From: Plotosus lineatus
Taxonomy: Eukaryota; Chordata; Actinopteri; Siluriformes; Plotosidae
NCBI GenBank assembly: GCA_024760905.1
Contig: CM045729.1
Location: 78,309,050 to 78,373,049, forward strand
DNA: 64,000 nt
Reading direction: 5' to 3'
This document shows, piece after piece, positions 33,841 to 44,985 of the stretch (position 1 is its first letter; each line of letters opens with the position of its first letter). Under the pieces are notes generated by a model. The model made no database searches. It was not told the DNA's origin and worked only from the letters and a program-made list of their open reading frames with translations. The position numbers and the translations under genes were made by a program.

Positions 33841-34010
33841 GAGTGGACAATCCGAGACACAACATGATTTGAATAGCTGTCCCATGTCCATGCCACCAGA
33901 AACACAATGAGCCCGCCATGTTGCCGAGTTGATGCTGATTGGCTGTTATGTACTCCTGAACAGCAAATGGGTCACAATTAGACTCACACAGAATACAAAA
34001 CAAAAAACAT
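33841..34010. repeat. Dispersed repeat R1, copy 1
   Basis: Shares ATGATTTGAATAGCTGTCCC, CATGTCC and TGATGCTGATTGGCTGTTATG with 47050-47230 (ATGGTTTGAATGGTTGTCTC, CATGTCC, TGATGCTGATTGGCTGTTGTG). Not assigned to a known family. Confidence 0.5.
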
Positions 34011-34117
34011 AATCTTATGAAGGCAGATAAAATTTTTGAGCTGAACAACACCAAACATAAACTGTAACATGGAACATGAACTTGTTAAAGAGATAATTAA
34101 ACTAACAAGACAGGTGA

Positions 34118-34350
34118 TAAGGGCAATGGTGTCCTAGTGGTAAAGGGCGCTGGATTGCTGATCCAAAGGTTGGGGGTTCGGGTCCCACTCTCCACAAGGT
34201 TGTCCCTGCCCCCCCCCCCCCCCCCCCCCACAGTGCAGCTGACTGGGTTATCGAAGGCCAGCCATGTCTCTCACTGTCTATGGTGTGAGGTTCATGTAAA
34301 AGAACCATTGCTAACTTTCGACAAGAGTATCTGCATAGCTGTCAGCATGT
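34118..34350 (+). mobile_element. SINE B copy with poly(C) tract
   Basis: Head AGGGCAATGGTGTCCTAGTGG, B-box region GGGGTTCGGGTCCC, poly(C) at 34209-34230, body (CAGCTGACTGGGTTATCG, CTCACTGTCTATGGTGTGAG, AAAAGAACCATTGC). The tail is replaced by unrelated sequence after about 34350. Confidence 0.85.
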
Positions 34351-35629
34351 ATATGCCCTGCTATTGCTTGGCTACAGTGAGTATCAGTTGTACTGCCTGG
34401 ATAACAAGGGTGACATTTTTAAAAATATCTGTACTGATCGTTGTGACACCTACCTGTGTTGGCCGTCTGTGAGCTCATGTATGCATAAGAAGGGAGATAG
34501 CACTTTCCTCCGGGTGTAATACAAGCCCATGTTTGCCTTCACTTTCCTTGTTTGGTAGTCTCATGAGATCAAGCTCGCTCGTGATAAAACTAGAAAATGG
34601 ATCTACTGTACATGAATGTGTGATGTGAAAACCCTCTTACAACCGCCTCCGATCTGTAATACCTTGTCTACGCATTAACTGCTTGTAATTCACATTTCTT
34701 TCCACAAAAAGGATATAAGAGAAACGGTAGTTTCGATTATTAATTTATTTCGGTCAAAAGAAAATTATTTGACAAAAGAAAATTATTTACACAAACAGTA
34801 CCTTCGATAGCTAGTTTCCTTAGCATGCAGATTCTGTGGCTTTTCTGTGTAAATTGTCGTCCTTGAATTACTGGTTTATCAAACTTAAAATTACAATTAT
34901 AATTAATGTGCATTGCACCTTTGGCGGTAGAATGTCCTACCTTTAGATACAGTGCCTTTCTACCATTGGAAAGCCAAGTAACTTATGCAAAACTTTAAGA
35001 TAATAAGGTCTGGAACTTAGCAAGTTTCTATTCGATGTGTGTGTGTGTGTGTGGGGGGGGGGGGATCAAAACCACCGCAAGCATTATTTCATGCAAAGAT
35101 TGAAAACAAAGCACCACAGACATCATTGTTGAAGAAGGAGCCACAAGACCTAACTCTTACAGATGAAGGCAATTTTTAGTCCAATAGATTTGGCTCAAGC
35201 CCAGAACAACAATGTCATCATTTGTGTAATCACTGCCTTACAGAGCCAGAAAGCAGTAGGGGTATTGTTTTCAATAAGACCCTCCAGCATATTTTGAGGT
35301 TGTAGAGTATTACATTCAGATAGTATTTGCCCCAGTGTCTGCATCAGTCCACAGGATCAGGCATCCTCGCATGTGCCGACAGATTTGAGGTGGCCCCAAG
35401 TCTTGGTAGAGGAGAGTTTGTTAAATGTGTAGAGATGGGATTTTAGGGTTCTCCATTCTTCATGCTATCTCTACTCGAGCCAGGATGCTGACAGCGGCAG
35501 ATGTCTTTGAAGTGTCCTGACTGTAGTTGTAAAGTGTTGCCTCAGAATATGTTGACAGGGTGCAGCATTGTCTGGAGGAGGAAACCAGGCTGCTCACATC
35601 TCTCGCTTTATCAGCAAACATCAACAAAG
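34351..35629. other. Unassigned sequence
   Basis: A short (GT)n-poly(G) at 35036-35065. 35080-35629 reads like a degraded coding region, with many short frames and no motif I can name; it may be the upstream part of the Tc1-like relic that follows. Confidence 0.35.
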
Positions 35630-36540
35630 AAACCAGCATCATGTACCTAAATACCTACAACTTTCAAGATAGACGTACATCACCATGGCCTGAAAGACTG
35701 TCCTCAAACAGAAAAGCTTCGACTTTAAGACTGAGATATGCATGTAATCATTAAAGTTTGGAGGACAAAGGATATGGATTTCATTCAGAAAATAAACAAC
35801 TAATAAGCAAGGTGGTGGTAGCATTATGTTCTGGGCATGCCAAACCAATGACAACATAGTGAAGAAAGTTTTTTTTTTTTTTTTTTTTTTTTTTTATAGA
35901 AACACTTGAAAAATGAAGACCTATCAGCCAGAATGTTAGACGTGTTCAGGTCTGAGGATCTACCAGGACAATGGTCCTAAAAAATACCCCCACAGCTGTG
36001 AAAAGAGACAACAAAGTGAAAATATTGAAGTAGCTATTACAGAAGCATAACTTGATTCCCATTGGAAGTTTGTGACTTGAAATGAAAACATCTTTGAGCA
36101 CATTAGCTCGTAGACCTGACTGACGTACACCAGTTCTGTCAGGAAGAATGGAAAAAAAAAAAGTCTGGCAAAGTATTGTGGGAAGCTTGAGGATAGCTAC
36201 CACAAGGCATATGATTCAAGTCAATTCATTCATTTTCAGAACCGCTTAATCCTAATTAAGATCATGGGGAGGCTGGCACCCATCCCAGGTGAGGGCAGAG
36301 TACACCCTGGACGGCTCGCCAAGCAATAGCAGGGCATATACATGCTGATGGCTGTGCAGCTACTCTTGTCGAAAGTCAGCAATGGTTCTTTTATAATCTC
36401 TCACCGTAGACAGTGAGAGACATGGCCGGCCTTTGATAGCCCAGTTAGCTGCACTGGGTGGACAATGACAATCCTTTGAGAGTAGTATTGATTCAAGTCA
36501 ATTGAAAGCTGAAATTAATCTGACCCATTTTTACAATTCT
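35630..36540 (+). pseudogene. Tc1-like transposase relic
   Basis: Fragments in shifting frames resemble a Tc1-like DDE transposase: GGGSIMFWACQ (compare the usual GGGSVM-W-G block), a Q-D-N-G-P motif from CAGGACAATGGTCC, a block matching the usual N-P-I-E box (TTGATTCCCATTGGAAG), and QFCQEEWKK, then a SYHK motif near the C-terminus. Stops, frameshifts, a poly(T) at 35868-35896 and a SINE B insertion make it non-functional. Confidence 0.55.
36227..36489 (-). mobile_element. SINE B, head-truncated, with 14-bp target duplication
   Basis: GATTCAAGTCAATT occurs perfectly at 36213-36226 and 36490-36503. Common tail on the left (ACCGCTTAATCCTAATTAAG), body (CGAAAGTCAGCAATGG, GTAGACAGTGAGAGACATGG). 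It ends at TCCTTTGAGAGTAG without the tRNA-like head, so it is a 5'-truncated insertion. Confidence 0.92.
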
Positions 36541-36571
36541 CTTTTCTCTGAATAAATTACAAAGATTTCCT

Positions 36572-36930
36572 AATTGGGAGGAATGATATTGTAGTAGTCA
36601 GCATGTCTCCCTCACAGCAACAAAGTCCTGGATTCGAGTCACGGACTGAGAAAGGACCCAAGTTTGGATATTCTCAAGTCTGTGTGGGTTTCCTCCAGGT
36701 GCCCCAGTTTCCTTCAACAGTCCAAAAACATGTACATTAGATTAATTGGCTGCTCCAATTTGCCCTGAGGTGTGAGCATGAGTGGTTGTGTGTGTTGGTC
36801 CTGCTGTTGTCTGGTGAACTGTTCAGGGTTTCACTGCCTTCATTCAGTGTTAGCTGAGATAGGTTCCAGCGTCCTCGCAACTCTAGTAAATATAGACAGT
36901 TTGGCAAACGAGCGAATGAGAGATATGTTC
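36572..36930 (+). mobile_element. SINE A, full length
   Basis: Head GGGAGGAATGATATTGTAGTAG, B-box region GGATTCGAGTC, body (GTGTGGGTTTCCTCCAGGTG, AAAACATGTACATTAG), GGTCCTGCTGTTGTCTGG, and a diverged tail ending in GGCAAACGAGCGAATGAG. Confidence 0.85.
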
Positions 36931-38644
36931 TAATTGACTGTGTAGTAATTGAAGGAGAGTATGAAATCTAGGTAGTTTTGTTTAGGTGTAGGGAAACCTT
37001 TGGCTTAAAGTGTAAACAAATAAGACATAGTGTGGGACTACTTCTCCATAACATCTATTTTTTACTTTGCCACTGAGTTTCGGTTCCATGTTTTAACCCT
37101 CGCTTCAATGAATCAGCACCACACTGAACATCTGCAATACTTCGAAATATACCGTACATTTTTTTTTTTTTCTATTCAAAATGCCATCAGGTATTTCACT
37201 GTTCTTAGTGAGCACAAAACAGATATTAAAGAACCCTTTAATGAAGGGACTATTTTCTTTTTAAGGGTGTTATTACTAAAGTAAAGTTGGTTAAGTGAAC
37301 TGAAGAGACAAGCAGTAAATATCCCGCGAAACAAGACGTTAATGAATTGATAATCCCAGTGAATTTATCAGGAGAGAGGTCAACTTGTTTCACAATGATT
37401 CAGGGGGCAGTGCACGTGGTGTCGGTGTCATTTTGAAAGGAGGGTGAATACCCATGAGGAACATGGTAATGGCACCAGGCAAGAGTGCGTATGTGTGTGC
37501 AGGAGTGCTCTCTGCTGTCTCCCTCTCCTCCCACTCAGGTCACTGGTAATGCACTTGCACTCCGCCCTGGTCTCTGCATGGGGGGGTGGGGGGGGGAGGG
37601 GGGTGGGGGGGAGGAAAAATAAATAGTAGCTAAGAAAAAATGCATCTGGGATCTGAAGGAGGAATGTAGCGGGGCATGGGAATCGCAATCGCCCACGAGG
37701 AGACGTTTCAGCCAGCTTTTAAACACCACCTCGGCATCATTAAGTCCTTTTTTTTCTTTTCTGTATATCTGCACATCCGTGCTATCGCTCAGACCATCGG
37801 TGCATACTGGGGCTTGAGAAAGAACGAGTGGGCGTGGATTTCGTTCATGTTCGAGGGAAAGAACTGGGAGTCGCTGTACGACACCTCCTCTTGCTGTCTC
37901 ACACACAAACACACACCCCATATTCCTCAATGCCTCCAGGGACTTTCCTCCTACCCTGGAGACAGGAAGGCCTATCCTCGAAGCCACGGCCATGCTCTCC
38001 TGTACTCTGGACAATTTATTTGAAGCGTGGGAAGTAGGAGAGAGGAGATATGCAGGGTGTCATTTGAGGGTTTAAGGATGACAAAGTCTTGGGTCCAGCA
38101 TCGGGGAAAGACAGACAGAGCACATCTTTCCCACGATGAGCGAAGACCAAAGGGGGTATAAACGCTCCAATGTGCAGGGCTTGATGCTTGAGTCAAGATG
38201 GGAGGGAGGATGATAAAGCTCACGCTCATTAGACTTTGGGTAACGTTACTAGGTCAGATACTGAAAAGTACAGGATAGGTCGGAGCGAGTCAGGCTCAGC
38301 TTCTATTATGTATTGCCAAGGCCAAGCATAACAACTTCCACTTAACTCTGAAACATGACTTTTTTTGGAAAAGCAGAAGATGCGCTGTTGCTTCGATGCT
38401 GGGAAGAATTTTGGAAACATCAAGTAAATTACAAAAATGAATGAATAGATTGTGTGCATGTGTTGCTATTTTCTTCGAAAGTTTGAACAGGAGTCGGGAA
38501 AACGAGGCCGGGGGAATGGAGTGATTATCATAATTTATAATTTACTACAACTTCATGTCAAGCAAAGTGATGGTGCGTCATGTGTGTGTGTGTGTGTGTG
38601 GTGTGTGTGTGTGTGTGTGTGTGTGTGGGGGTGCATGTGCGTTC

Positions 38645-38675
<31 letters not shown>

Positions 38676-39693
38676 GAGAGAAAAGAGGTCAATGAACATT
38701 TTGGAAGTAGCTCAAAAGCTCAAATGAGAAGGATGTCAAATTGAAGAATGAATATTTATAAAAGTGCTACGAGAACGATAAGAGGTCGTTGAAAAGCGAT
38801 TCATTCCTTTCATGATTCCGTATTTTCCTTTCACATCCAATCAAAATTTCTGTGTGTGGCCATCTACTGTTTCTACTGAGATGAAAAGAGAAAGCCGAGT
38901 TATGATGGATTTCATGATCCATAAATCAACTTGGCAGGCTTTAAGCGTAAGACTTGGGGAGAATGCAAGAAAGAAAAAGGATTGCACCAACACCAACACA
39001 AACAGAGCGACTAAACAAATTCCCCGATTATATGTACACTAGAACGCTAATTAACAAATTTCTAATTGACTGCAAGGTACATAATTATCTAATAAGGACA
39101 CAAACATCATTTTTCCCACCCTCTTTTTTTCTTCTTCTCTCCAGATGCTCCAGCAGTCAGTTTCATTTTCAGATGTTTTGTCTGCAGGTTGGTTTAATTA
39201 TGCAAACGAGCTCCCGTCTTTGCCCTACCTAAGCTTTGATGTTCTCTAATTGTTGAGACCATCAAAGACGTTATAGACACTTGCCGCGTATAAATTCAAC
39301 ACTTGTTTTCATTAAGAGAGCTTCGAGTTAATGAAGGTGGAAGTAATTAAAAATGGATGAATCCCAACGTGTTTAACTGGAAGATTGATTTCAACATTTG
39401 GCTTGGGAAAACGAACATGGCTGCGCTCAGAACTCAAACACACGGAGATCTGAGAGAGTCTAATCCTTTAGATTCACAGCAGGCGATGCTTGAACTTTTC
39501 AAATCCACACTAGAATTTCCCTCTACCCATTGTGCAAACGTAACAATCGAGCCGAACTTTCCTGAGCTCTAGTGATGTCATACTGCCTTTCAGTACATTT
39601 AAGCATTACTATGAACAGTAAACAACAACAACATGTCCCTGCTGTGATGTATCCCCCTTCCCAAATCCAGGTATATTCCTTATTTTCAATCAC
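36931..39693. other. Unassigned, repeat-poor sequence; possible conserved non-coding blocks
   Basis: G-rich stretch 37577-37613 and a compound (GT)n/(GA)n at 38579-38682 are the only clear repeats. The part from 38740 to 39560 is rich in homeodomain-type TAATTA/TTAATTA and TGCAAA-like words (CTAATTGACTGCAAGG, TTAATTATGCAAACG), as seen in developmental enhancers, but conservation cannot be tested here. No coding domain was recognised. Confidence 0.35.
38579..38682. repeat. Compound (GT)n - (GA)n microsatellite
   Basis: (GT)n with one GG interruption to about 38628, a GCATGTGCGTTC spacer, then (GA)n to 38682. Confidence 0.95.
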
Positions 39694-39967
39694 AATTCAT
39701 TCTCACTCATTTCCAGAACTGTGTAATCCTGTTAAGGTGACAGAGAGGCTGAAGCCTGTCTCAGCCATCTCCGAGTAAAGGCTGGGTGCACCTGAACAGC
39801 TCACCAGGACATTGCAAGGCAAACACACACGCAAACATTTACATTCATATTTGCACCAAGGGGCAGATTGGAACGTGTAGTCTAATGTACACGTTTTTGA
39901 ACTTTGGGAGGAAACATCCGAGTTCAGGACTCGAACATATGACCTTCTTGCTTGTGCTAGCCACTGG
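39694..39967 (-). mobile_element. SINE A copy
   Basis: CATTTCCAGAACTGTGTAATCC tail, CAGCTCACCAGGACATTGC, GCACCAAGGGGCAGATTGG, CGTTTTTGAACTTTGGGAGG, CGAACATATGACCTTCTTGC head. Confidence 0.8.
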
Positions 39968-40108
39968 TCTGGTCTAGTACCTTTTGAGTCATAGGACGAC
40001 TCTTAGTGACCTGCCATGAAGGATAACGCCTTGATTATCATCTTCCTGTAGGTTTTCTTGGCAAGGACAGTGCAGTGGTTTGCCATTGCCTTCTTCACGA
40101 TACGAACC
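39968..40108. repeat. Unplaced repeat with a TTGGCAAGGACAGTG motif
   Basis: Holds TAGGTTTTCTTGGCAAGGAC, AGTGCAGTGGTTTGCCATTG and CCTTCTTC, a word order I recognise from SINE or RTE tails of several vertebrates. A further SINE A piece (TGTGGGAGGAAACTGGAGTA) follows at 40130, so it may have inserted in SINE sequence. Confidence 0.35.
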
Positions 40109-40438
40109 TATGGGAAATTTAGAACTGTGGGAGGAAACTGGAGTATTAGTCAGTATTTTAGTATGCCTCATGAGCTTCTGTATTCCTCCGTGTGCATATT
40201 GGAATAGGTAGTGCTTAGTACAGCATTGTAAAAGCATTTATCTGATTAAACCAATTCAATGTATAACCAGAGCTGAACTCTTCCTGAACTGTTGCTGCCA
40301 AAAGAAACTGATACAGTATTGGCTCCAGGACGTCACCATCTTTCGAGCGTGAACTTTACAGCTTAATCAGCCAAATTCATACTTTGCATAATTATTTGCT
40401 CTGCATTTAACCCATTCAAAATGAGCAGAATAAAATAT

Positions 40439-40439
<1 letters not shown>

Positions 40440-40529
<90 letters not shown>
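40440..40529. repeat. (CA)n microsatellite
   Basis: About 45 uninterrupted CA units, directly next to a SINE C. Confidence 0.98.
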
Positions 40530-40531
<2 letters not shown>

Positions 40532-40532
40532 G

Positions 40533-40705
40533 TAGTGGGCTGATACACGCTGGGTGTGCCCAGACAACAGTTAGGTGCCTCGCTCAAGAGAACGTCAGCC
40601 ATGATGGTGGAGGAGGTGAGGGTGCAGCTCACACATACTTCCTGCTGTCTCAGGAACCTTTCAATCCTAAAGCCGCTTCTCTAACCATTAGGCTACAGCC
40701 ACCCA
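40533..40705 (-). mobile_element. SINE C, tRNA-derived
   Basis: Read on the minus strand it begins GGGTGGCTGTAGCCTAATGG then TTAGAGAAGCGGC, with an A-box-like TAGCCTAATGG, and a degraded B box near GAAAGGTTC. Then CAGCAGGAAGTATG, CTTGAGCGAGGCACC. The GCTCAAG word is common in fish tRNA-derived SINEs. A related piece lies at 58655-58790, also near (CA)n. Confidence 0.55.
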
Positions 40706-40882
40706 CGGTTTATGATGAGTGTTATTTATTTATTTATTATATATAATACAGTATCCACAATGCAAAAATATACTCCCCCGAGCTTGGGACTAGAACCCAG
40801 GGCATTCTTGCTGAAAACGTGGACATGACCACGAGCACCAGACACATGAGAACTATGTTTAAAATACCCATACCCAAGCCCA

Positions 40883-40885
<3 letters not shown>
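40706..40885. other. Unassigned, with SINE A scraps
   Basis: CCCGAGCTTGGGACTAGAACC and CCAGGGCATTCTTGCTG resemble an antisense SINE A head. Upstream is a (TTTA)n stretch. Confidence 0.4.

Positions 40886-40972
<87 letters not shown>
40886..40972. repeat. (AT)n microsatellite, left of RTE copy 1
   Basis: About 43 AT units ending where the RTE begins. Confidence 0.97.
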
Positions 40973-40975
<3 letters not shown>

Positions 40976-41116
40976 TTCTGTTGTTTACAGGGTGCTGGTG
41001 GAAATTGGACTACTGTTGGTCAAAGAAGGAGAGGTCGAACAAGGAGATGCGGGAGACGTGTCCATAGGCAGAGAGAGAAAAGGAAAGGCACGAGTCTATG
41101 ACTGAGAGTAAGGACT

Positions 41117-41769
41117 TTGAATGTTGGAACTACTAGTATAACAGGAAAAGGTAGAGAGCTGGCTGACATGATGCCGAGGAGGAAGGTGGACATACTGTGT
41201 GTTCAGGAGACGAGGTGGAAAGATAGCAAGGCTGGAAGCTTAGAAGCGGGGTTTAAACTGTTTTATGATGGTGTGGATGGGAAGAGAAATGGAGTAGGAG
41301 TCATCTTGAAGGAGTGGTTGGTCAGGAATGTTCTAGAAGTTAAAAGATATCAGACAGAGTGATGAGTCTCAAGTTAGAAATTGAAGGCGTGATGTTCAAT
41401 GTTGTTTGTGCTTATACCCCACAGGCAGGATGTGAGCTAGAAGAGAAGGAGAGATTATGGAGTGAGTTAGATGAAGTGATGCAGAATACCCCCAGAGGTG
41501 AAAGAGTGGTCAGTGGTGCAGGCTTCAATGGACATGTTGGTGCAGGCAACAGAGGGGACAAGGAAGTGATGGGCAGGTTTGGTATGCAGGAAAGGAATAC
41601 AGAAGGACAGATGTTGGTAGATTTTACAAAAAGGATGGAAATGGCTGTGGTGAATACTTTCTTCCAGCAGAGACAGGAGCAAAGGGTGGCTTATAAAAGC
41701 AGAAGTAGGAGCACACAGGTAGACTACATCTTGTGTAGGCGATGTAATTTGATGGAAGTCAGTGACTAA
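41117..41769 (+). pseudogene. RTE APE-type endonuclease, broken
   Basis: The first frame reads VDILCVQETRWKDSKAG, which keeps the catalytic QET-R-W motif, but the N-terminal motif reads LNVGTTSITGKGRE where the family normally has an Asn (N-V-R type). After a frameshift near 41360 the second frame reads VCAYTPQAGCE, SGAGFNGHVGAGNRGDKEVM and STQVDYILCRR. GAGFN replaces the usual GDFN, so the conserved Asp is lost. It would nick target DNA to start reverse transcription; this copy should be inactive. Confidence 0.8.
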
Positions 41770-42073
41770 GTGCGAAGTAGTAGTGGGTGAGAGTGTTGCC
41801 AAACAGCATAGGGTGGTGGTGTGCAGGATGATGCTGATGGTGAGAAAGGTGAAGAAGGCAAAGGCAGAGCAGAAGACAAAGTGGTAGAAGCTGAAAAAGA
41901 AAGAATGTCATGCTGTCTTCAACGAGGAGTTGAAATAGGCTTTGCTTGGCCAGAAAGTGCTTCAAGATGACCGGACAACTACAGCTAATGTGATCAAGGA
42001 GACAGGGAGGAGAGTACTTGGTGTGTCCTCTGGAAGGACAGTAGATAAGGAGACTTGGTGGTAGAATGAGAAC

Positions 42074-43199
42074 GTGCAGGAGTGTGTAGAAAGGAAGAAG
42101 TTAGCTAAGAAGAAGTGGGACATAGAGAGGACCGAAGAGAGTAAACAGGAGTACAGGGAGACACAGCGTAAGGCGAAGGTAGCGGTGTCAAAGGCCAAAC
42201 AGAGATCGTATGATGACTTGTATGATAGGCTGGACAGTAAGGAGGGAGAAAATGATTTATACCGGTTGGCACAGCAGAGAAATAGAGATGAGAAGGATGT
42301 GCAGCAAGTTAGAGTGATTAAGGACAGAAAGGGAAATGTATTGACTGATGACAGAAGTGTGCTGGGAAGATAGAAAGAGCACTTTGAAGAGCTGATGAAT
42401 GAGGAAAATGACAGAGAAAAAAGAGTAGAAGAGGTGACTGTTGAGGACCAGGAAGTAGCAAAGATTAGTAAGGGTGAAGTGAGGAGGGCATTGAAGAGGA
42501 TGAAGAATGAAAAGGCAGTTGGTCCTGATGACATACCGGTGGAGGTATGGAAGTGTCTAGGCGAGGTAGCAGTAGATTTTCTGACAAGAACATTCAACAA
42601 GGTCTTCGGGAATGAGAGGATGCCAGAGGAATGGAGACGTGTGTTTGTGCCCATTTGTAAGAACAAGGGAGATGTGCAGAGTTGTGGCAACAACAGAGGG
42701 ATAAAGTTGATGAGCCATACAATGAAGTTATGGGAAAGAATAGTGGAAGCTAGACTAAGGTCAGAGGTCAGCATTTGTGAACAACAGTTTGGGTTCATGC
42801 CAAGAAAAAGCACCACAGATGCAGTGTTTGCTTTGAGAATGTTAATAGAGAAGTACAGAGGAGGCCAGAGGGAGCTGCATTGTGCCTTTGTGGATCTGCA
42901 GAAAGCATATGACAGGGTGCCAAGGGAGGAACTGTGGTATTGCATGAGGAGGTCTGGAGTAGCAGAGAAGTATGTTTGAGTGCTGCAGGACATGTATGGA
43001 GAGACGTAAAACAGTGGTGAGGTGTTCTGTCGGTGTGACAGACGAGTTCATGGTGGAGGTGGGACTGCATCAAGGGTCAGCTCTGAGACCCTTATTGTTT
43101 GCTATGGTGATAGACAAGCTGACAGACGAGGTTAGACAAGAATCTCCGTGGACTATGATGTTTGCAGACGACATTGTGATCTGTAGTGAGAGCAGATAA
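42074..43199 (+). pseudogene. RTE reverse transcriptase, broken
   Basis: The linker (42074-42373) is rich in Lys and Glu. The reverse transcriptase (42395-42979) shows GPDDIPVEVWK, NRGIKLMSHTMKLWERI, FGFMPRKSTTDAVFALR and AFVDLQKAYDRVPREELW, with the first catalytic Asp. After a frameshift near 42975 the frame at 42972-43199 holds GLHQGSALRPLLFAMV and the catalytic FADDIVICSES box. Three frames, separated by stops at about 42372 and 42978. Confidence 0.85.
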
Positions 43200-43266
43200 C
43201 AAGTGCAGGAAAATCTCAAGAGGTGGAGGTATGCCCTGGAAAGGAGAGGAATGAAGGTTAGAATAC

Positions 43267-43902
43267 ATGTGTGTGAACGACAAGGGCCCAAGAGTAACGG
43301 TGAGGTTACAGGGAGCAGAGATAAAGAAGGTGGAGGATTTTAAGTGCTTAGGCTCAACAATCCAGAGCAATGGAGCGTGTGGAAAAGAGGTGAAGAAGTG
43401 TGTGCAGGCAGGTTGGAATGATTGGAGAAAAGTGTCCGGTGTGATGTGTGATAGGAGGGTATCGGCAAGAATGAAAGGAAAAGTGTACAAGACGGTGTTG
43501 AGGCCAGCGATGTTGTATGGTTTAGAAACAGTGGTCCTGGGGAAAAGACAGGAGGCAGAGCTGGAGGTAGCAGAGATGAAAATGTTGAGGTTCTCTTTGG
43601 GAGTAACAAGGATGGATAGAATCAGGGATGAGTACATCAGAGGGACAGCACATGCAAGCGGTTTTGGAGAAAAAGTAAGAGAGGCTAGATTTAGATGGTT
43701 TGGACATGTACAGAGGAGGGATATTGAGTATATTGGTAGTAGGATGCTGAGGTTGGAACTACCAGGCAGAAGGCCTAGAGGAAGACCAAAGAGAAGATTT
43801 ATGGATGTCGTGAAGGAGGACATGAAGGTAATTGGAGTAAGAGTAGAAGATGCAGAGGATAGGGTGAGATGGAGGCAGACGATTTGCTGTGGCGACCCCT
43901 GA
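43267..43902 (+). pseudogene. RTE C-terminal domain
   Basis: A continuous frame reads VEDFKCLGSTIQSNGACGKE, VLRPAMLYGLETV, RWFGHVQRRDIEYIGSRML and LELPGRRPRGRPKRRFMDVV, the conserved region after the reverse transcriptase core in RTE elements. The stop is about 30 bp before the element end, and CTGTGGCGACCCC overlaps the end of the frame, as in other RTEs with a very short 3' UTR. Confidence 0.85.
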
Positions 43903-43928
43903 AGGGAAAAGCAGAAAAAGGAAAAGAA

Positions 43929-44034
<106 letters not shown>

Positions 44035-44283
44035 CTTAATTTCTGTAGGTTTTTTTATATACTTCTATGTCTATATTTTCATGTATTTTCTGTAATTTTT
44101 TTCTGTATACATTTTCTACAGTACACTGTGTTGTTTCCTAGAGAACCCACAAGCCTTTTCTACTATATTCTACTTCATAATAAGCACCCTGCTCAAATAC
44201 CCCCCACCCCCCTTTCACTGGCATAATATGAGCAGAGTATGGACTTAGATCTGGACACAATAAAACTTGGAGAATGACGAGTC

Positions 44284-44395
44284 AGCTTACCTTGACAAAA
44301 GTCAGCAATGGTTCTTTGACAGCCTCTCACCTCAGACAGAATCATGGCCGGCCTTTGATAACCCAGATAGCGGCACTTTGGGGACAGCAGTGATA
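44284..44395 (-). mobile_element. SINE B body fragment
   Basis: AAAAGTCAGCAATGGTTC, CATGGCCGGCCTTTGATAACC and CAGATAGCGGCAC. Both head and tail are absent. Confidence 0.7.
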
Positions 44396-44397
44396 AT

Positions 44398-44673
44398 TTC
44401 ATTTACTCACTCATTTGCCAAACTACTTAAACTTATTAGGGTCGCAGGACGGCCGGAGTCTATCTTGGCTGACACTGGTCAAAGGTGGAATAAAACCCTG
44501 AACAGCTTGCCGGACCACCGCAGGCCAACTCACACAGCCATTTACACTCCCATTTACACCTAGGGTCAATTTGGAATATAGCAGTGTAATGTGCATGTCT
44601 TTGAGTTGGGAGAGGAAACTGGAGTACCAAGAGACAAGCACAGAGAGAACATTCAAACTCCACACAGACATAC
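44398..44673 (-). mobile_element. SINE A, left arm of a head-to-head pair
   Basis: Antisense tail (CTCATTTGCCAAACTACTTAA), ACCCTGAACAGCTTGCCGG, TACACCTAGGGTCAATTTGG, CTGGAGTACCAAGAGACAAG, up to CTCCACACAGACATACCC. The tRNA-like head is cut off at the junction. Confidence 0.8.
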
Positions 44674-44985
44674 CCTCACCTGGCGTTGTGGGTATAATGT
44701 CTGCCTCAGAGCAAGAAGGTTCTGGGCTCGGACATTTCTGTGTGCAGTTTACTTGTGCGCCCTTTCTTTCATGGGTTTCCACCAGGTTCGCCGTCTTCCT
44801 CCCACGGTTCAAAGACCTGTCCATTAGGCTAACTGGCTGTTCCAATTTGCCCCTTGGTGTGAGTGTGGGTGTGAATGGATTTTGTGTTGGGCCTGCAATG
44901 GACTTATCAGGGTGCACCCTTGTCTTCACCCAGAGATGACTGAGATAGGTTTCAGCCCACCACCCACCCTAGTTGGATTAAGCAG
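44674..44985 (+). mobile_element. SINE A, right arm of a head-to-head pair
   Basis: Head TCACCTGGCGTTGTGGGTATAATG, AGCAAGAAGGTTCTGGGC, body TGTGTGCAGTTTACTTGTGC, CTAACTGGCTGTTCCAATTTG, tail CCTAGTTGGATTAAGCAG. With the left neighbour it forms an imperfect inverted repeat with arms near 280 bp. Confidence 0.85.

Noticed and set aside
42395..42979. A functional reverse transcriptase gene
   Set aside because: The frame is one piece of a LINE broken by stops and frameshifts on both sides and lacks the catalytic FADD box, which lies in another frame.
41962..42993. A 343-codon antisense frame rich in Ser, Leu and Phe
   Set aside because: It is the reverse strand of the RTE reverse transcriptase. 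The composition mirrors the purine-rich sense strand and it has no independent support.
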